Positions 30,601 through 40,984 of a stretch of 60,000 nucleotides of DNA are shown here, one piece after another; the stretch's first letter is position 1; the number at the start of each line of letters is the position of its first letter. The position numbers and the translations under genes were made by a program. The notes beneath the pieces were generated by a model, which saw only the letters and a program-made list of their open reading frames with translations, had not been told where the DNA came from and ran no database searches. Source of the DNA: Takakia lepidozioides (lineage: Eukaryota > Streptophyta > Takakiopsida > Takakiales > Takakiaceae). The DNA is taken from NCBI GenBank assembly GCA_030704615.1, contig CM060734.1, positions 13,208,001 through 13,268,000 on the forward strand, written 5' to 3'.

Positions 30601-31423
30601 AGGCTAAGAGACGAGACCTGCCCTTCAATTACGTCCTCATTTCCCCCAGCTATACAAGGAGAACATCCACAAATTTGTCTCTCATATAGACCAGAACAGG
30701 TTCTAGAAACAAAATTGTGGATCTTTCATGGCACACTCACACTCTAAAAATTCCATAGATTTTTAGTAGAGTCCCAAAAACAAAAACCAAGTCTAGATAG
30801 GTAGATATCCCCTTTCTATAGCTATCCCCTCAAGAACTGAGTCAAACGGAGCTCATTTGACAAAGATATGACCAACCAGGCTCTTTAAACATAACACATT
30901 TTTTTTTTCTTTTTTTTTCTTTTTTTTTATATAAGACAAAACAAATACAAGGAAAACTCTATTTTCAATACTTGTCTTGGTTCCCTGTTCCCTGGTTTCT
31001 TGTTCCTTGGTTCCCAGTGACTGGCTCTCCTCCAGTCGGGATCCGTAGCTATGCTGAGCCTTAATCCTTTGCACCAATATTCCCAACAAAAGCAGGAACA
31101 CTTATAATGCAACCCCGGAAAGCACCAGATCGGAAATATCTGATCGGGCTCAGCACTATAGTGCCAGGGGCACATAAACCAGATTGTAGGAGCAGCCAGA
31201 GGAAATGCAGGTTATGCCAGCATCATCCAGACCATCCCTGCATCTTGGATATGCATCCTCCAGCAAGGGCCGTTGCCTCCATTGCCCGACACTTGGTTAC
31301 ATGCTCAGCCAAACCTAATCAGGTCATTTCCGTGACAGATTTCAGCGGCATTCAAATCACTGGCCTCGCTATGCACTGCTGCCCTCAATCAAACATCCTG
31401 CAAAGCTGGCTGTCTTTCTCTGG
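30601..31423. other. No recognisable gene; T-rich tract
   Basis: Contains a 40-nt T/C tract at 30,899-30,930, which is an A-rich tract on the minus strand and could be an old poly(A) of a minus-strand retrotransposed sequence. No coding potential recognised. Confidence 0.35.
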
Positions 31424-31605
31424 CAGATCGCAAATAGAATTCTAAAGGTAGGGCGTTGGCTTCAATTCACCCGTGCACTGCTCTGCACATGCTGCTCGCT
31501 TGGGGTTTCAGAATCCCTGGAACACTACCTACTGCAATGCAACATACCTTCAAAAATCTGACCCAAGATTCACTGGCTGCTCGAACACTGGCATGACCAA
31601 ACCTC
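31395..31605 (+). pseudogene. LINE C-terminal zinc-finger remnant
   Basis: A frame reading AKLAVFLWQIANRILKVGRW, then LLCTCCSLGVSESLEHYLL and QCN. This is the zf-RVT module found behind the RT of plant L1-type LINEs: W-x-x-x-x-R-I-L, C-x2-C, E-S-x-E-H-x-L-x-x-C. The frame stops at TGA near 31,560. No RT is nearby, so it is an isolated, old 3' piece. It is a different LINE family from the Dualen-like one. Confidence 0.7.
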
Positions 31606-33360
31606 TTTAACTCCAATCAGCCTGCTACTGAATTACGATCCCAATGCCCAGTTGAGCTGCCAGTCTCGCATTCACTGTCCCCACCAAGGCAACTGCATGA
31701 ATACTATGAATACCATCACAGCTCTCATCTTTCACTCTAACCGGTTGGATGAGTACGGCCTTGAGGTCTGGTCAAGGCCACCAACTGCACCCGGGTTGTC
31801 CCAGTTTTCTGTTGCCCAGTTCGGGTCACCTTGCTGATCGTTGGTGTTTTCAGACGGGTTTATCCCATACACCAGGCAAAGGGATAATCAGGAAAGTCTG
31901 GAGTTCAGAAGCTGATAGAGCTCATATTCCTGCACCAATTAAATGAATGTGGTATCTCGCACTAAGACTCCCAGGACCAGCACCTGTGCAGAAGTAAGTA
32001 CCCTTGACGCCGAAATGACAGTAGAGGCAAGTGATCAGTTGGAAGTGTTCAATGATGAGACAAGTAGAGCTGGAGCTCCCTTGACCTGTATCGCCACAAT
32101 CCTGCACCAAGTTAGGAGGACTTGTGAGGACTTGGTCTTAAAGGAAGAACTTATCTTTCAACAATCAGAACCATTGGCGGGACGGAGGAGCAGTGTCAGA
32201 TATATGGTGACAAATTTGGACTCGGGCAGTGTGCTGAGTTGAAAGCTGGGTTGTGAACCACCATTCGACTTTCCACCAGTTTCCACCTCAAAATGGTGGA
32301 ACCAAGGTGCAAGGTAGCAATAGCTACTTGGCTTTGTACAAACCTGAAGCACTTAAAAACGACTTTGCACCTTGCACTCCCCGAAATCAACAATGCCCCC
32401 AACAACCTTTTTTGTCAGGAAGCTGGTTGCTTATGCAGATAATCGACCAGGTGAAAGTAGCTTTCCCAGCCACAATCACAAGTAGCATGAAGATTTGTGA
32501 GACTCCTGGTTTTGCAGTGTTGATGATATGCCAGCAATGGGCTCCCCGTTCTCCATCGCTTTGCTGCTAGGCTTTCTCTCTCGGGGCCTTCACCTTCAAC
32601 CAGCTCGCTGCACCGTGCTCTACCTGCTGGCGCTGCATTTACTGAAGGGGGCGGATTTATAGCTCCTCCTTCAACTGGCTCCACTACACCAGCTCCACCT
32701 GCTCTTCCGCTGCCTTTCCTGACCGCTTCTAGTCTGTGCACATCGAACTAAGGCGAGCAGCCCGGCCATCTCCAGGCACGGAAGTTCTATCCATCTGCTC
32801 GATCACAGGTACCCTTTTAAGTCTCGCACTTGGTCAGTTTCCCAACGGCCAATCGCTGCTACTCCATGATGTCTCATCACTGACCAAAACGAAGGCTGCT
32901 TCCATGCAGTGTAGCTCCGTCCTGCCCGGCGGCCTCATGCCAGAACCAACGCTGATCGAAACCTGCATATTTTGTTTTTATTTTTATTTTTAAGCTTCTT
33001 AAACTAAGCACTACTCTCACACAGGTAATCATACAAGTGCTAACCCTCAACTCCTACCTTGCACTCACAGGTAAGAGCTCATCTCTCTCGAGTGATAGAA
33101 CAAGCTAAGAGACACACTGTTCACACCAGAAACAACATGAAATCCATCGCTATCACTCGTTAAAATAGAAGTCGAGCCAAGGGCACCCCAAGCTATGGGG
33201 ACTCCACCCCACAACAACCTATACTCCCATCATAAGCACACTCAGTCCTAAACGATGCAGGAGCTCGGTCGTGCAGGCTCAACTCGAGAGAGACGAGCTG
33301 CGCGACTGACGCTCTCGTGAAGATAAGACGGTTCAGGTATCAAACTAAACTTGACACCTG
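31606..33360. other. No recognisable gene
   Basis: Several medium ORFs on both strands (such as 31,943-32,242 plus and 32,415-32,741 minus) show no recognised domain; the minus ORF is rich in A, G, P and E. About 32,960-32,995 is T-rich. Probably old transposon-derived sequence. Confidence 0.35.
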
Positions 33361-33393
33361 ATTTAACACTTGACCTAAATCCAAGTGTTAAAT
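33361..33393. repeat. 12-bp inverted repeat
   Basis: ATTTAACACTTG (33,361-33,372), 9-nt loop, CAAGTGTTAAAT (33,382-33,393): a perfect hairpin about 50 bp before the first palindrome of the hAT array. It could lie within the terminal part of the element. Confidence 0.8.
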
Positions 33394-33443
33394 ATAAATA
33401 ACTAGCTTTATTCTAGTTTCACACTGTGCTTATTTAACTTGAC

Positions 33444-34432
33444 AACCGCCATATTGGCGGTCGCTTCAAATGTTTTTTTTTTAAAAGCAAGATTGGCGGT
33501 TGCACTGGCGGTCGCCTTATTTTTCGAATTAAAAAAAAAAATAGCGACCGCTATGTTGGCGGTCGCTTCAATTTATTTTATAAAAAATACAAGATTGGCG
33601 GGCGTATTGGCGGTCGCACGGTGGCAAACACATTTTTGAAAATTAACAAAATGAATGCGACCGCCAATTATGGTGGTCGCTTTGTTTTTCAAAATTAAAA
33701 AAGAAATAGCGACCACCGTATTGGCAATCGCTTCAATTTTTTCTTTTAAAGCAAGATTGGCGGTCGCACCGGCGGTCGCTTTATTTTTTGAAATAGAAAA
33801 AGAAATAGAGACCGCCATATTGGCGGTCGCTTCAAATGTTTTTTTTTTAAAAGCAAGATTGGCGGTCGCCTTATTTTTCGAATTAAAAAAACAAATAGCG
33901 ACCGCTATGTTGGCGGTCGCTTCAATTTATTTTAAAAAAAAATACAAGATTGGCGGGCGTATTGGCGGTCGCCTAATTTAAAAAAGAAAACAAGCGACTG
34001 CCGTATTGGTGGTCGCACAATTTTGTAAATATGTACAGAACAAGCGACCGCCATATGGCGGTCGGATAAAATATTAAAAAAAAACAGAGACCGCCATTGG
34101 GCGGTCGCTTAATTTAAAAAATATATAGAAAAACCAACGACCGCCATAAAATATAAAGATTAAAAGCGACCGCCTTACTGGCGGTCGCGTTTTTTTTTTA
34201 ATATTAAAAAAAAACGACCACTTTATTGGTAGTCGCTTTATTTTAAATATATTAACAAATGAAGCGACCGCCATACGGGCGGTCGCTTAAATTTAAAAAT
34301 ATGCAAAATAGAAGTGACCGCAATATTGTACAAAATGAAAGGAAATAAAAGCGACCGCAGTAGTGGCGGTTGCTTGTTTTTCATTATAAAAAAAAATAGT
34401 GACCATAATATTAGCGGTCGCTTAATTTCAAA
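33444..34432. repeat. Left palindrome array of the hAT element
   Basis: About 20 imperfect copies of the inverted repeat GCGACCGCC(A) ... (T)GGCGGTCGC, 20-28 bp each, separated by 25-45-bp AT-rich spacers. Examples are 33,544-33,567, 33,803-33,831, 34,042-34,065, 34,164-34,188 and 34,262-34,288. Centres vary (ATAT, TAT, TTAC, CATAC) but arms stay complementary, and CpG-rich arms stand in very AT-rich DNA. A 170-bp block (33,446-33,618) is duplicated at 33,806-33,973. hAT transposases bind subterminal repeats near element ends, so these arrays are good candidates for binding sites; alternatively they are a source of hairpin RNA or a tandem satellite. The array ends 420 bp before the transposase start. 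Confidence 0.9.
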
Positions 34433-34479
34433 ATTACAACAAATATGGTTGTACAGCCTTTTTCGGGTGGGCGCTATTG

Positions 34480-34610
34480 GTTCGTCATTTATTCATTTCA
34501 CTTTCATTTCACTTTCATTCCTCTTGGATTATATATAAGAGAGGAGGGTCACCAAGCTCCTCACTTCTTTTGGCGCAAACACTTGAGGTTGCTTTGGATG
34601 TTCTCTTCCA
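34480..34610 (+). promoter_or_regulatory. Candidate promoter of the hAT transposase
   Basis: Between the array and the coding frame lie an inverted CCAAT box (ATTGG at about 34,476-34,480), repeated TTTCACTTTCATT, and a good TATA box (TATATATAAG at about 34,530-34,539) followed by a purine stretch and CTCCTCACTTC. Transcription would start near 34,560-34,570, about 290 bp before the ATG at 34,857. The CATATAAGCTCC modules in the right array look like relatives of this core. Confidence 0.5.
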
Positions 34611-34856
34611 TTGAATGAGAGTGTAGTCCAAGAGAATGGTGCGCACTTTTTGCCGTTGTGTCTTCCACCAAAGTCACTTCAGCAGATTGTGTATAAGCTC
34701 AACACTATAACCCACATCGATCCACTTGGGTTGCTGACAGGTGTAGAAGTGTTGGGCTATCGCATTGCACTCTACATTCACAACACGTTCATTTATAGGT
34801 GACTGTTTTTTGTTGCTTGCATCGCTAGGTCCCAGGGGAGTGGATATTGGGTGAAG

Positions 34857-37052
34857 ATGAGGGAGGAATGGAACCCTTGGTATACGGCAATCCCGAACAC
34901 TGTCAGTGCCACTGGTAGTGTTGAGTGCAACCTATGTGGATTAAAGCTTTCTTATCGTAAGGATCGGTTGCTCACTCACCTCGGCTATAAAGGTGTGAAG
35001 AGCACTGGGGTGGGTTTATGCCCCAAAGCATCTATGTGGGTAAAAAGCCACTTTGTCCAGTGTGGAGGCAATATTCCAATGTCTTTGGCTCTGGACATGA
35101 CCTCTGAGCAGAACATTCCATCTTCCCGTCAGGATGCCCCGATTAGTACCCAGGGCGACTCTTGTGAGGGTTCGAGTGTCCTTGGACCAGTGGGTTGTGT
35201 CGGAGCAACACCTGCTTCAACACCTCTTCGTACCCCTACACTTCAACGGAGTAGAGGATTACGGCAGCAATCCATGCAAGAAGGTCTTAACTTGTCTGCG
35301 AAAAGACAGTTGGATAAAAAATGGGCGCAGTTTTTCTTCGAGGCCAACATACCATTTAATGTGGCAAGGCTTCCGACATTTGTTTTTGCCGTTATAGCAA
35401 CCTCGGAGTCCAGATCCATGTACGTGCCTCCGACTTATCACAATCTCCGCATAGGATTGTTAGAAGACGTCATGACCGAGCTTACCCAAAAGGTCAACGA
35501 TAGGACGGGCGAGTGCATCAAAAAATATGGAAGCATTATATGTGCCGATGGTTGGAGTTCTGTCACAAACAGACCGTTGTTCAATGTCATGTTCGTATGT
35601 CCAGCTGGGGAACAATTCTTGGGATCGGTTGACACTAGCGGCGAGAAGAAAGATGGACGTTATCAATGCCAACTATTGACGGACTTCATCGAACAGGTCG
35701 GAAGTGATAGAATCGTGCAAATATGCACAGACAATGCCGCTAACATGAGAAACACTGCAGACATGTTGTTGGCACGTTATCCCCATATGTACTATCAAGG
35801 TTGTGCTGCTCATATCCTTGACCTCCTTTTGGAAGATTGGGGAAAAGAACAGTGGGTGAAACAACTTGTCAAGCGAGCGAAGACTGTTGTGTCGTTCATC
35901 CGCACACACTACATCCCTTTGGCAATATATAGGAGGCACGAACCCAAATACAGCCTCCGCAATCTAGGCGAAACTCGTTTTGCCACTAACTTCTTGATGG
36001 TGGATCGGTTGGTGACGGTGAAGAGCAGTCTGGAGCACACCATCATCGATCCTCAATGGGATGCGTACACATGGACATTGCAAGACTCCAGAAAAGCCAA
36101 GTCATTGGGCAAAAGTCGAAAAGTTCGAAATAGCATTCGCAGTGATGATTTCTGGAAGAAATGTGAAAACTTTGTTTATATGGTTGAGCCGGTGTTAATC
36201 GTCTTGCGGGAGTTTGATGGAAAGCAACCAGTAATGGGCAAGACATGGTTACTAATGCAAAATCTTGAGAAGCACGTCCAATCCTTGAGGCATCATCTCT
36301 TCTCCTTGGAACCTGAACTTGCGGACAATGCTGAGGATGCATTTTACGACCGTCGTTCGATGGTTCGAACGGACTTGCATTATGCGTAGGTTTTGCTCAA
36401 TCCATTCTTGCTCGACAATACCATGCTCTGAGACGACGCTGATGCCAAGGCCGGCCTCGTGCGAGTGCTCATGCGACTGGCTCCGCCGAACCATGAAGAG
36501 AGAGCTATATCCGAATACCAATGCTTCTCAGATCGCCGCGACCTTTTTGAGGACATGTCGGATCCAAAAGAGCTCAATATGCTGCCACATGAATGGTGGG
36601 ATCTGATTGGAGCTGGAGCAAGAACATTGGCTCCCATTGTGAAGCGTATTCTTGCTCAAGTGTGCTCTGCCTCATTTTGCGAACGCAATTGGAGCAGTTA
36701 CTCATTTGTTCACAACAAGATTTGCAACAAGTTGAATCCCGCGAAGGCTGACAAATTGGTGTATATGTATACTAATTGTTGACTACTACGTGAGAGGGCA
36801 GCGGATGATGCTGCAGTATGGTATGAGAGGAATTTGTATTCCGAAGACTCTGCTTCTGAGGTTGATTCGATGAGTGACGATACTGAGCCTCAGAGAGAAT
36901 CATCTCAGAGGGAATCATCTGCCTCCGATAGTGAAGATGGATCCGATGATGCTCCCGAAAATGCATATGACCCGTTTACATTCACAGAGGAGGATGCTTA
37001 TATCCAACCGACCTTTGATGACCTTCTTGAAGAAGTGCGTACCCCACTATAA
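34857..37052 (+). pseudogene. hAT-superfamily transposase (BED, DUF659, hATC)
   Basis: One frame of about 732 codons with three in-frame stops. N terminus: BED zinc finger C24-x2-C27 ... H41 ... C55 (VECNLCGLKLSYRKDRLLTH). Middle: DUF659-type catalytic region with ICADGWSS, FLGSVDTSGEKKD, QICTDNAANMRN and QGCAAHILDLLLEDWG, holding the conserved D, D and C-x2-H features of plant hAT enzymes. C terminus: hATC dimerisation region (LNMLPHEWWDLIG, LAQVCSASFCERNWS, NKLNPAKADKLVYMY), then an acidic tail. Stops: TAG 36,387-36,389, TGA 36,429-36,431, TGA 36,780-36,782; sequence between and after them stays in frame and conserved, so decay is recent and by point mutation only. The TAA at 37,050 may be the natural end, although coding-like sequence continues in frame to about 37,250. 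ATG chosen at 34,857; an in-frame GTG precedes it. Confidence 0.88.
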
Positions 37053-38046
37053 GCTGAAACCACCGGTAGTGCCCCAATGGAGCTTAGGGGTGATGTACTG
37101 CCAAGACCGATCGACGTACACAACCCTGTTCATACAAACGATGGTGTCGAACCCATTGTACAGTCGACGGGACGGGATCATGCCTCACCGATACGACCAG
37201 CTCCACCTCAATGCCAAAACCGATCAGCTCCCCATCAACACAGCGGGCATTAAGGAGCAACAGGGTTGATCTGTTTTCCACACGCATGCATCATTCTGCT
37301 GCATTGGACCGGGCGGAAGTTGAAGCGTCGGATGATGACAACCTGCCACTACAATTCCACCTTAACCAGCGTGTTGCGCAGCAGACCCGTGGTTCCTCAC
37401 ATGCCGGACCATCTAATCCGATCCATCTCGGGCAGTCCCCCCTCCGGTACCTCCTTCGAGACCACCTTCGATTGCGTCTCAAGTCCATAAACGACAGAGA
37501 ACAGTCCAACCTTTTGTAGGCGATCGGCCCACAAACAGGCCAGATACCGTGGATGGTATTCAAGACCGGAGCGGGAGTCGACCTCAGAGAGAACTAAATG
37601 TGGTTCGAGGTCGCTTGTAGATTCAAAGGCCTGGACATATGAGGTCGGATAGGGAGGACGATTCCAGCACTGATCATGGCAACGGTGGTGAAGTCGAGGG
37701 TGACCCGGATTTTCAACCCATCGGAGCATTATGATTAGGATCTTCTTCGTCCTGCCGTCGAAGTAGTAGAAGGAATTGAAGCAAAACAGCTGTAGGCATA
37801 CATCAACATTTTTTAGTGGACATGTTTATATTTATATACTGAAGTAATACCAATGTGATCATTGTCACTATGAGTATTTGTATTGCTGTTGTGTATGTGT
37901 TGGAAAATAAAAGATGTTGCCCATGTGTATACCAGCCAAAATGTCGGCCAAAGGCACCGTCACTTGCTCATGTTTGTGTTCGGTGATTTGCTTGTGGAAT
38001 GGAGAACAATTGTGCCATGCTACCAACTGTGCATTCATTTTTATTT
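37053..38046. other. 3' part of the hAT element
   Basis: Sequence between transposase and right array. The first 200 bp continue the transposase frame (PIDVHNPVHTNDG, RPAPPQCQNRSAPHQHSG) up to a TAA near 37,250, then a coding-like acidic piece (RAEVEASDDDNLPLQFH) lies in another frame to 37,519. This may be a disordered C-terminal tail or a second ORF. The rest, AT-rich, would be 3' untranslated. Confidence 0.4.
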
Positions 38047-38975
38047 AAATGGAGCGACCGCCAAGGTGGCGGTCGCTTCTACGAGGTCTGCCCTCCGCGT
38101 GGAGCGAGGAATGAGGGGCGGGGGGGGCATATAAGCTCCCAGTCATTATTTTGGAAATGAAGCGACCGCCGTTACTGGCGGTCGCTTTTTTGTTTTTTGG
38201 ATCAAAATGGAGCGACCGTCATTAGGGGCGGTTGCCGTTATTGTTGTTTTTTGTAATTGCAGCGACCGCCATTAGTGGCGGTCGCTTTTATTGAAATTTG
38301 GTTGGAAATGGAGCGACCGCCATTTATGGCGGTTGCTTATATTTTAATTGTTTTAAAAATGAAAATGGAGCGACCGCCAAGGTGGCGGTCGCTTCTACGA
38401 AGTGTGCCCTGCGCATGGAGCGAGGAGTGAGGCGGGGGGGGGGGAAGGTGGGCATATAAGCTCCAGGACATTCTCCCCTCACTTCGCTTGAAGTTCTTTT
38501 TTGTTTTTATAAATGCAGCGACCGCCATTACTGGCGGTCGTTTTTTATTTTATTTTTTGGCGAAATGGAGCGACCGCCATTTGTGGCGGTCGTTTTTTTT
38601 TGTTTTTAAATGGAGCGACCGCCATGGTGGCGGTCGCTTCTACAAGGTCTGCCCTGCGCGTGGAGTGAGGAATGAGGCGGGGGGGGGGGGGCATATAAGC
38701 CCACAGTCATTCTCCCCTCACTTTCATTACTAGCAGTTTTTGTTTTTACAAAATGCAGCGACCGCCATTAATGGCGGTCGCTTTTATTTTAATTATTTTG
38801 GAAATGAAGCGACCGCCTATGTTGGCGGTCGCTTTTCTTTTTTTAAGGTTTTTAAATGAAGCGACCGCCTATGTTGGCGGTCGCTTTTCTTTTTTTAAGT
38901 TTTTTAAATGAAGCGACCGCCTATGTTGGCGGTCGCTTTTTTTGTTTTAAAGTTTTTGAAAATGAAGCGACTGCC
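38047..38975. repeat. Right palindrome array of the hAT element
   Basis: Fourteen or so copies of GCGACCGCC ... GGCGGTCGC, here with flanks AAATGGA or AATGCA or AATGAA before and TTCTAC or TTTT after. Two higher-order patterns: (1) a 110-130-bp module at 38,047, 38,361 and 38,607 containing the palindrome, CTGCCCTGCGCGTGGAGCGA, a run of 7-13 G, and CATATAAGC with CAGTCATTCTCCCC; (2) a 52-bp tandem repeat (palindrome plus T-rich spacer) starting at 38,806, 38,858 and 38,910, with a fourth copy cut off at 38,975 where LINE sequence begins. The same arms as in the left array on both flanks of a transposase define this as one element of about 5.5 kb. Confidence 0.9.
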
Positions 38976-40630
38976 CCAGATCAAGCCTGGACCAAATCAG
39001 ACATCATACTCACAACTTTAATGCAAGAAATGACCAAGATAGTTAATGGAGCGATCTTGCCCCCCACAATATCTCTAGTTGGATAGCCACTCTCTCCAAA
39101 ATCGGAAGAGATGCTAAGAAAGTTGCTTACAATATCACCAAACAAAAAGCTGCCGCCAATCATAGAAAATTTGTCTGCTCCTTCAACCAGTTACTACATG
39201 ATCACCCTAAAAGAGCTCACAAAGCCATCTTCAACCCGGCCCTCAACCCACCCATCGACTGTCTCAAACACCGGCTCGGCCACCTACTCACCAACTCAAT
39301 GGAATCAACCAGGAAATATGGTCACAAGCATCCTCAATCTACACACCCACAGTCACAAATTGTCTCCATCCCAACCTCCATGCCACCAACTGCATGTGTA
39401 AAGCTAAACACTACCCCTAGCACAACATAGACGGATTTTCAATAGAGAACAGGGGATCCCCAACAGATCACATACTCGACCTCTTCACAACGGACCTCTA
39501 CGAATCATGTCTTTAAAAACTATCTAAATCTAAAGCCCTTGGCCCCGATCTTATACCAAACGCTATACTACAAGCACTGGACCCCCAACTTCACCATCTC
39601 CTCTACAAGTTTTTCCACCTATGTTACAAATTGCAGCGTATACCACATTCCTGGAAGCACAGCTGTACTATCTTGCTCTTCAAAAAAGGTGACCCTACGG
39701 ATCTCAGTAATTACAGACCCATTGCACTGGCCAACACCATATATAAGTTATTCACTAGCACGCTCACCACAATGTTGTCAAGTTACGGTGAACGACACCA
39801 AATTCTCAGTGACCCCCAAGAAGGATTCCGAGCCACACATGGTACAACTCGACAAATTCAATATGTTCTATCCGCCCTTGAAGACGCCAAAATTACAAAG
39901 CAAGATATCTATCTATTATATATCGACTTTAAGAATGCATTTGGCTCTCTAGGTCACGCTAGATTACTCGCCGTCATGTTTGATCTTGGGTATCTTATTG
40001 ACGCCGTTCACCTTATAGGGGCACCACCGAATACTCTGGTGCCTACTATGGCTCCACCCCTCCTATCTCCATTCTCCGCGACTCTATCCAAGTATCAATA
40101 CAAAACCTCCGCCAGCGACATCTCAGCCGCAGCATATGCAGACGATCTCGTCATTCTCGCACATAAACCATAACACCTAAACCGACAAGTTACCAAACTA
40201 TCCAAATTCAATCAATGGTCAGGCATGGAGCTTAGTCTACACAAGTGCGCCATCACCGCCGCTACACACCAAAGTCAGCTTACTAAAACTGCCATGGCCT
40301 CACATTGTAAACTCTATGTACACTACCAAAATACACCCTTCCCCTTCCTAGGACCAGATGAACCATACACTTACCTAGGTATCCAATTAGTACCCTCCCT
40401 CACCTGGCACATCCAAAAAGAATCTACGACATCCAAAATAGCTACCAAAAGCCTAGCCTTGCTTAGAGCCCCGATTGCCATCCGCCCCAAACTCTCAATC
40501 ATTAAATCAGTATTACAAACACAAATTCAATACTCGTTCCATGTCGCACCCTTCTTCATACCCGACGTAAAAAAACTAGACAAAAAAATTATTCATCTTA
40601 CTAAGCGCGTATGTGGGCTACCACTCCAAG
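38976..40630 (+). pseudogene. LINE reverse transcriptase region
   Basis: Starts directly at the edge of the palindrome array, inside the linker before RT (NISSWIATLSKIGRDAKK, then HKAIFNPALNPP in an open frame 39,071-39,420). RT follows: LGPDLIPNAIL, ILLFKKGDPTDLSNYRPIAL, EGFRATHGTTRQIQYVL, YLLYIDFKNAFGSLGH (first catalytic D) and AAAYADDLVILAHKP (D-D pair), then thumb sequence to TKRVCGLP. One frame shift lies near 39,620 and an in-frame TAA at 40,171-40,173, after which the same frame goes on to 40,630. It ends at the point where the 3' half at 8,045 begins, so the two pieces together cover one LINE. Loss of the 3' side is unusual for LINEs and implies later rearrangement. Confidence 0.85.
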
Positions 40631-40984
40631 TTGTGACGACTTGCCAGTCGTCGCAGGCAAATTTGGGCCACGCTGGCATGGCGGATGAGGATCAGAAGTC
40701 GCCGAAACCACTGCGGGTTTGGCGCCGATCTATACATCGATTTCCAAAAAATAAGAAAATAGATATTTTTAATATTATGGTAAATTGGAGTTGTTTTAAC
40801 GACTGCGGGTTGGACCCCCCCCCCGGGACATTTTTATTAATTGTAACCTATATGGCATTATTTCTTAACTATAATGACAGGCGTCGATTTTCTATAGAGT
40901 AAAGGAGACTCACACTCCTTCGTAAGTCGCGGTGAGTGGGCTGAGGACTTAGCGAGATCGCGACCCCCAGGTTAGGTTTGCAAG
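40631..40984. other. Unassigned junction DNA
   Basis: No gene. Begins with an inverted repeat GACGAC ttgcca GTCGTC (about 40,637-40,654) at the end of the LINE piece; around 40,902-40,920 AAGGAG and CTCCTT form another. A (C)10 run is at 40,817-40,826. Confidence 0.4.

Noticed and set aside
22000-30700. Long terminal repeats for the methyltransferase-bearing gypsy
   Set aside because: I looked for shared sequence at both ends and a tRNA-complementary primer site and found nothing convincing by eye.
30899-30930. Poly(T) tract as a sure poly(A) tail of a minus-strand retrocopy
   Set aside because: No coding sequence or target duplication could be linked to it.
33444-34432. CRISPR-like array of repeats and spacers
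   Set aside because: Repeats are degenerate palindromes, spacers are AT-rich and related to each other, spacing is irregular, and the context is eukaryotic with no cas genes.
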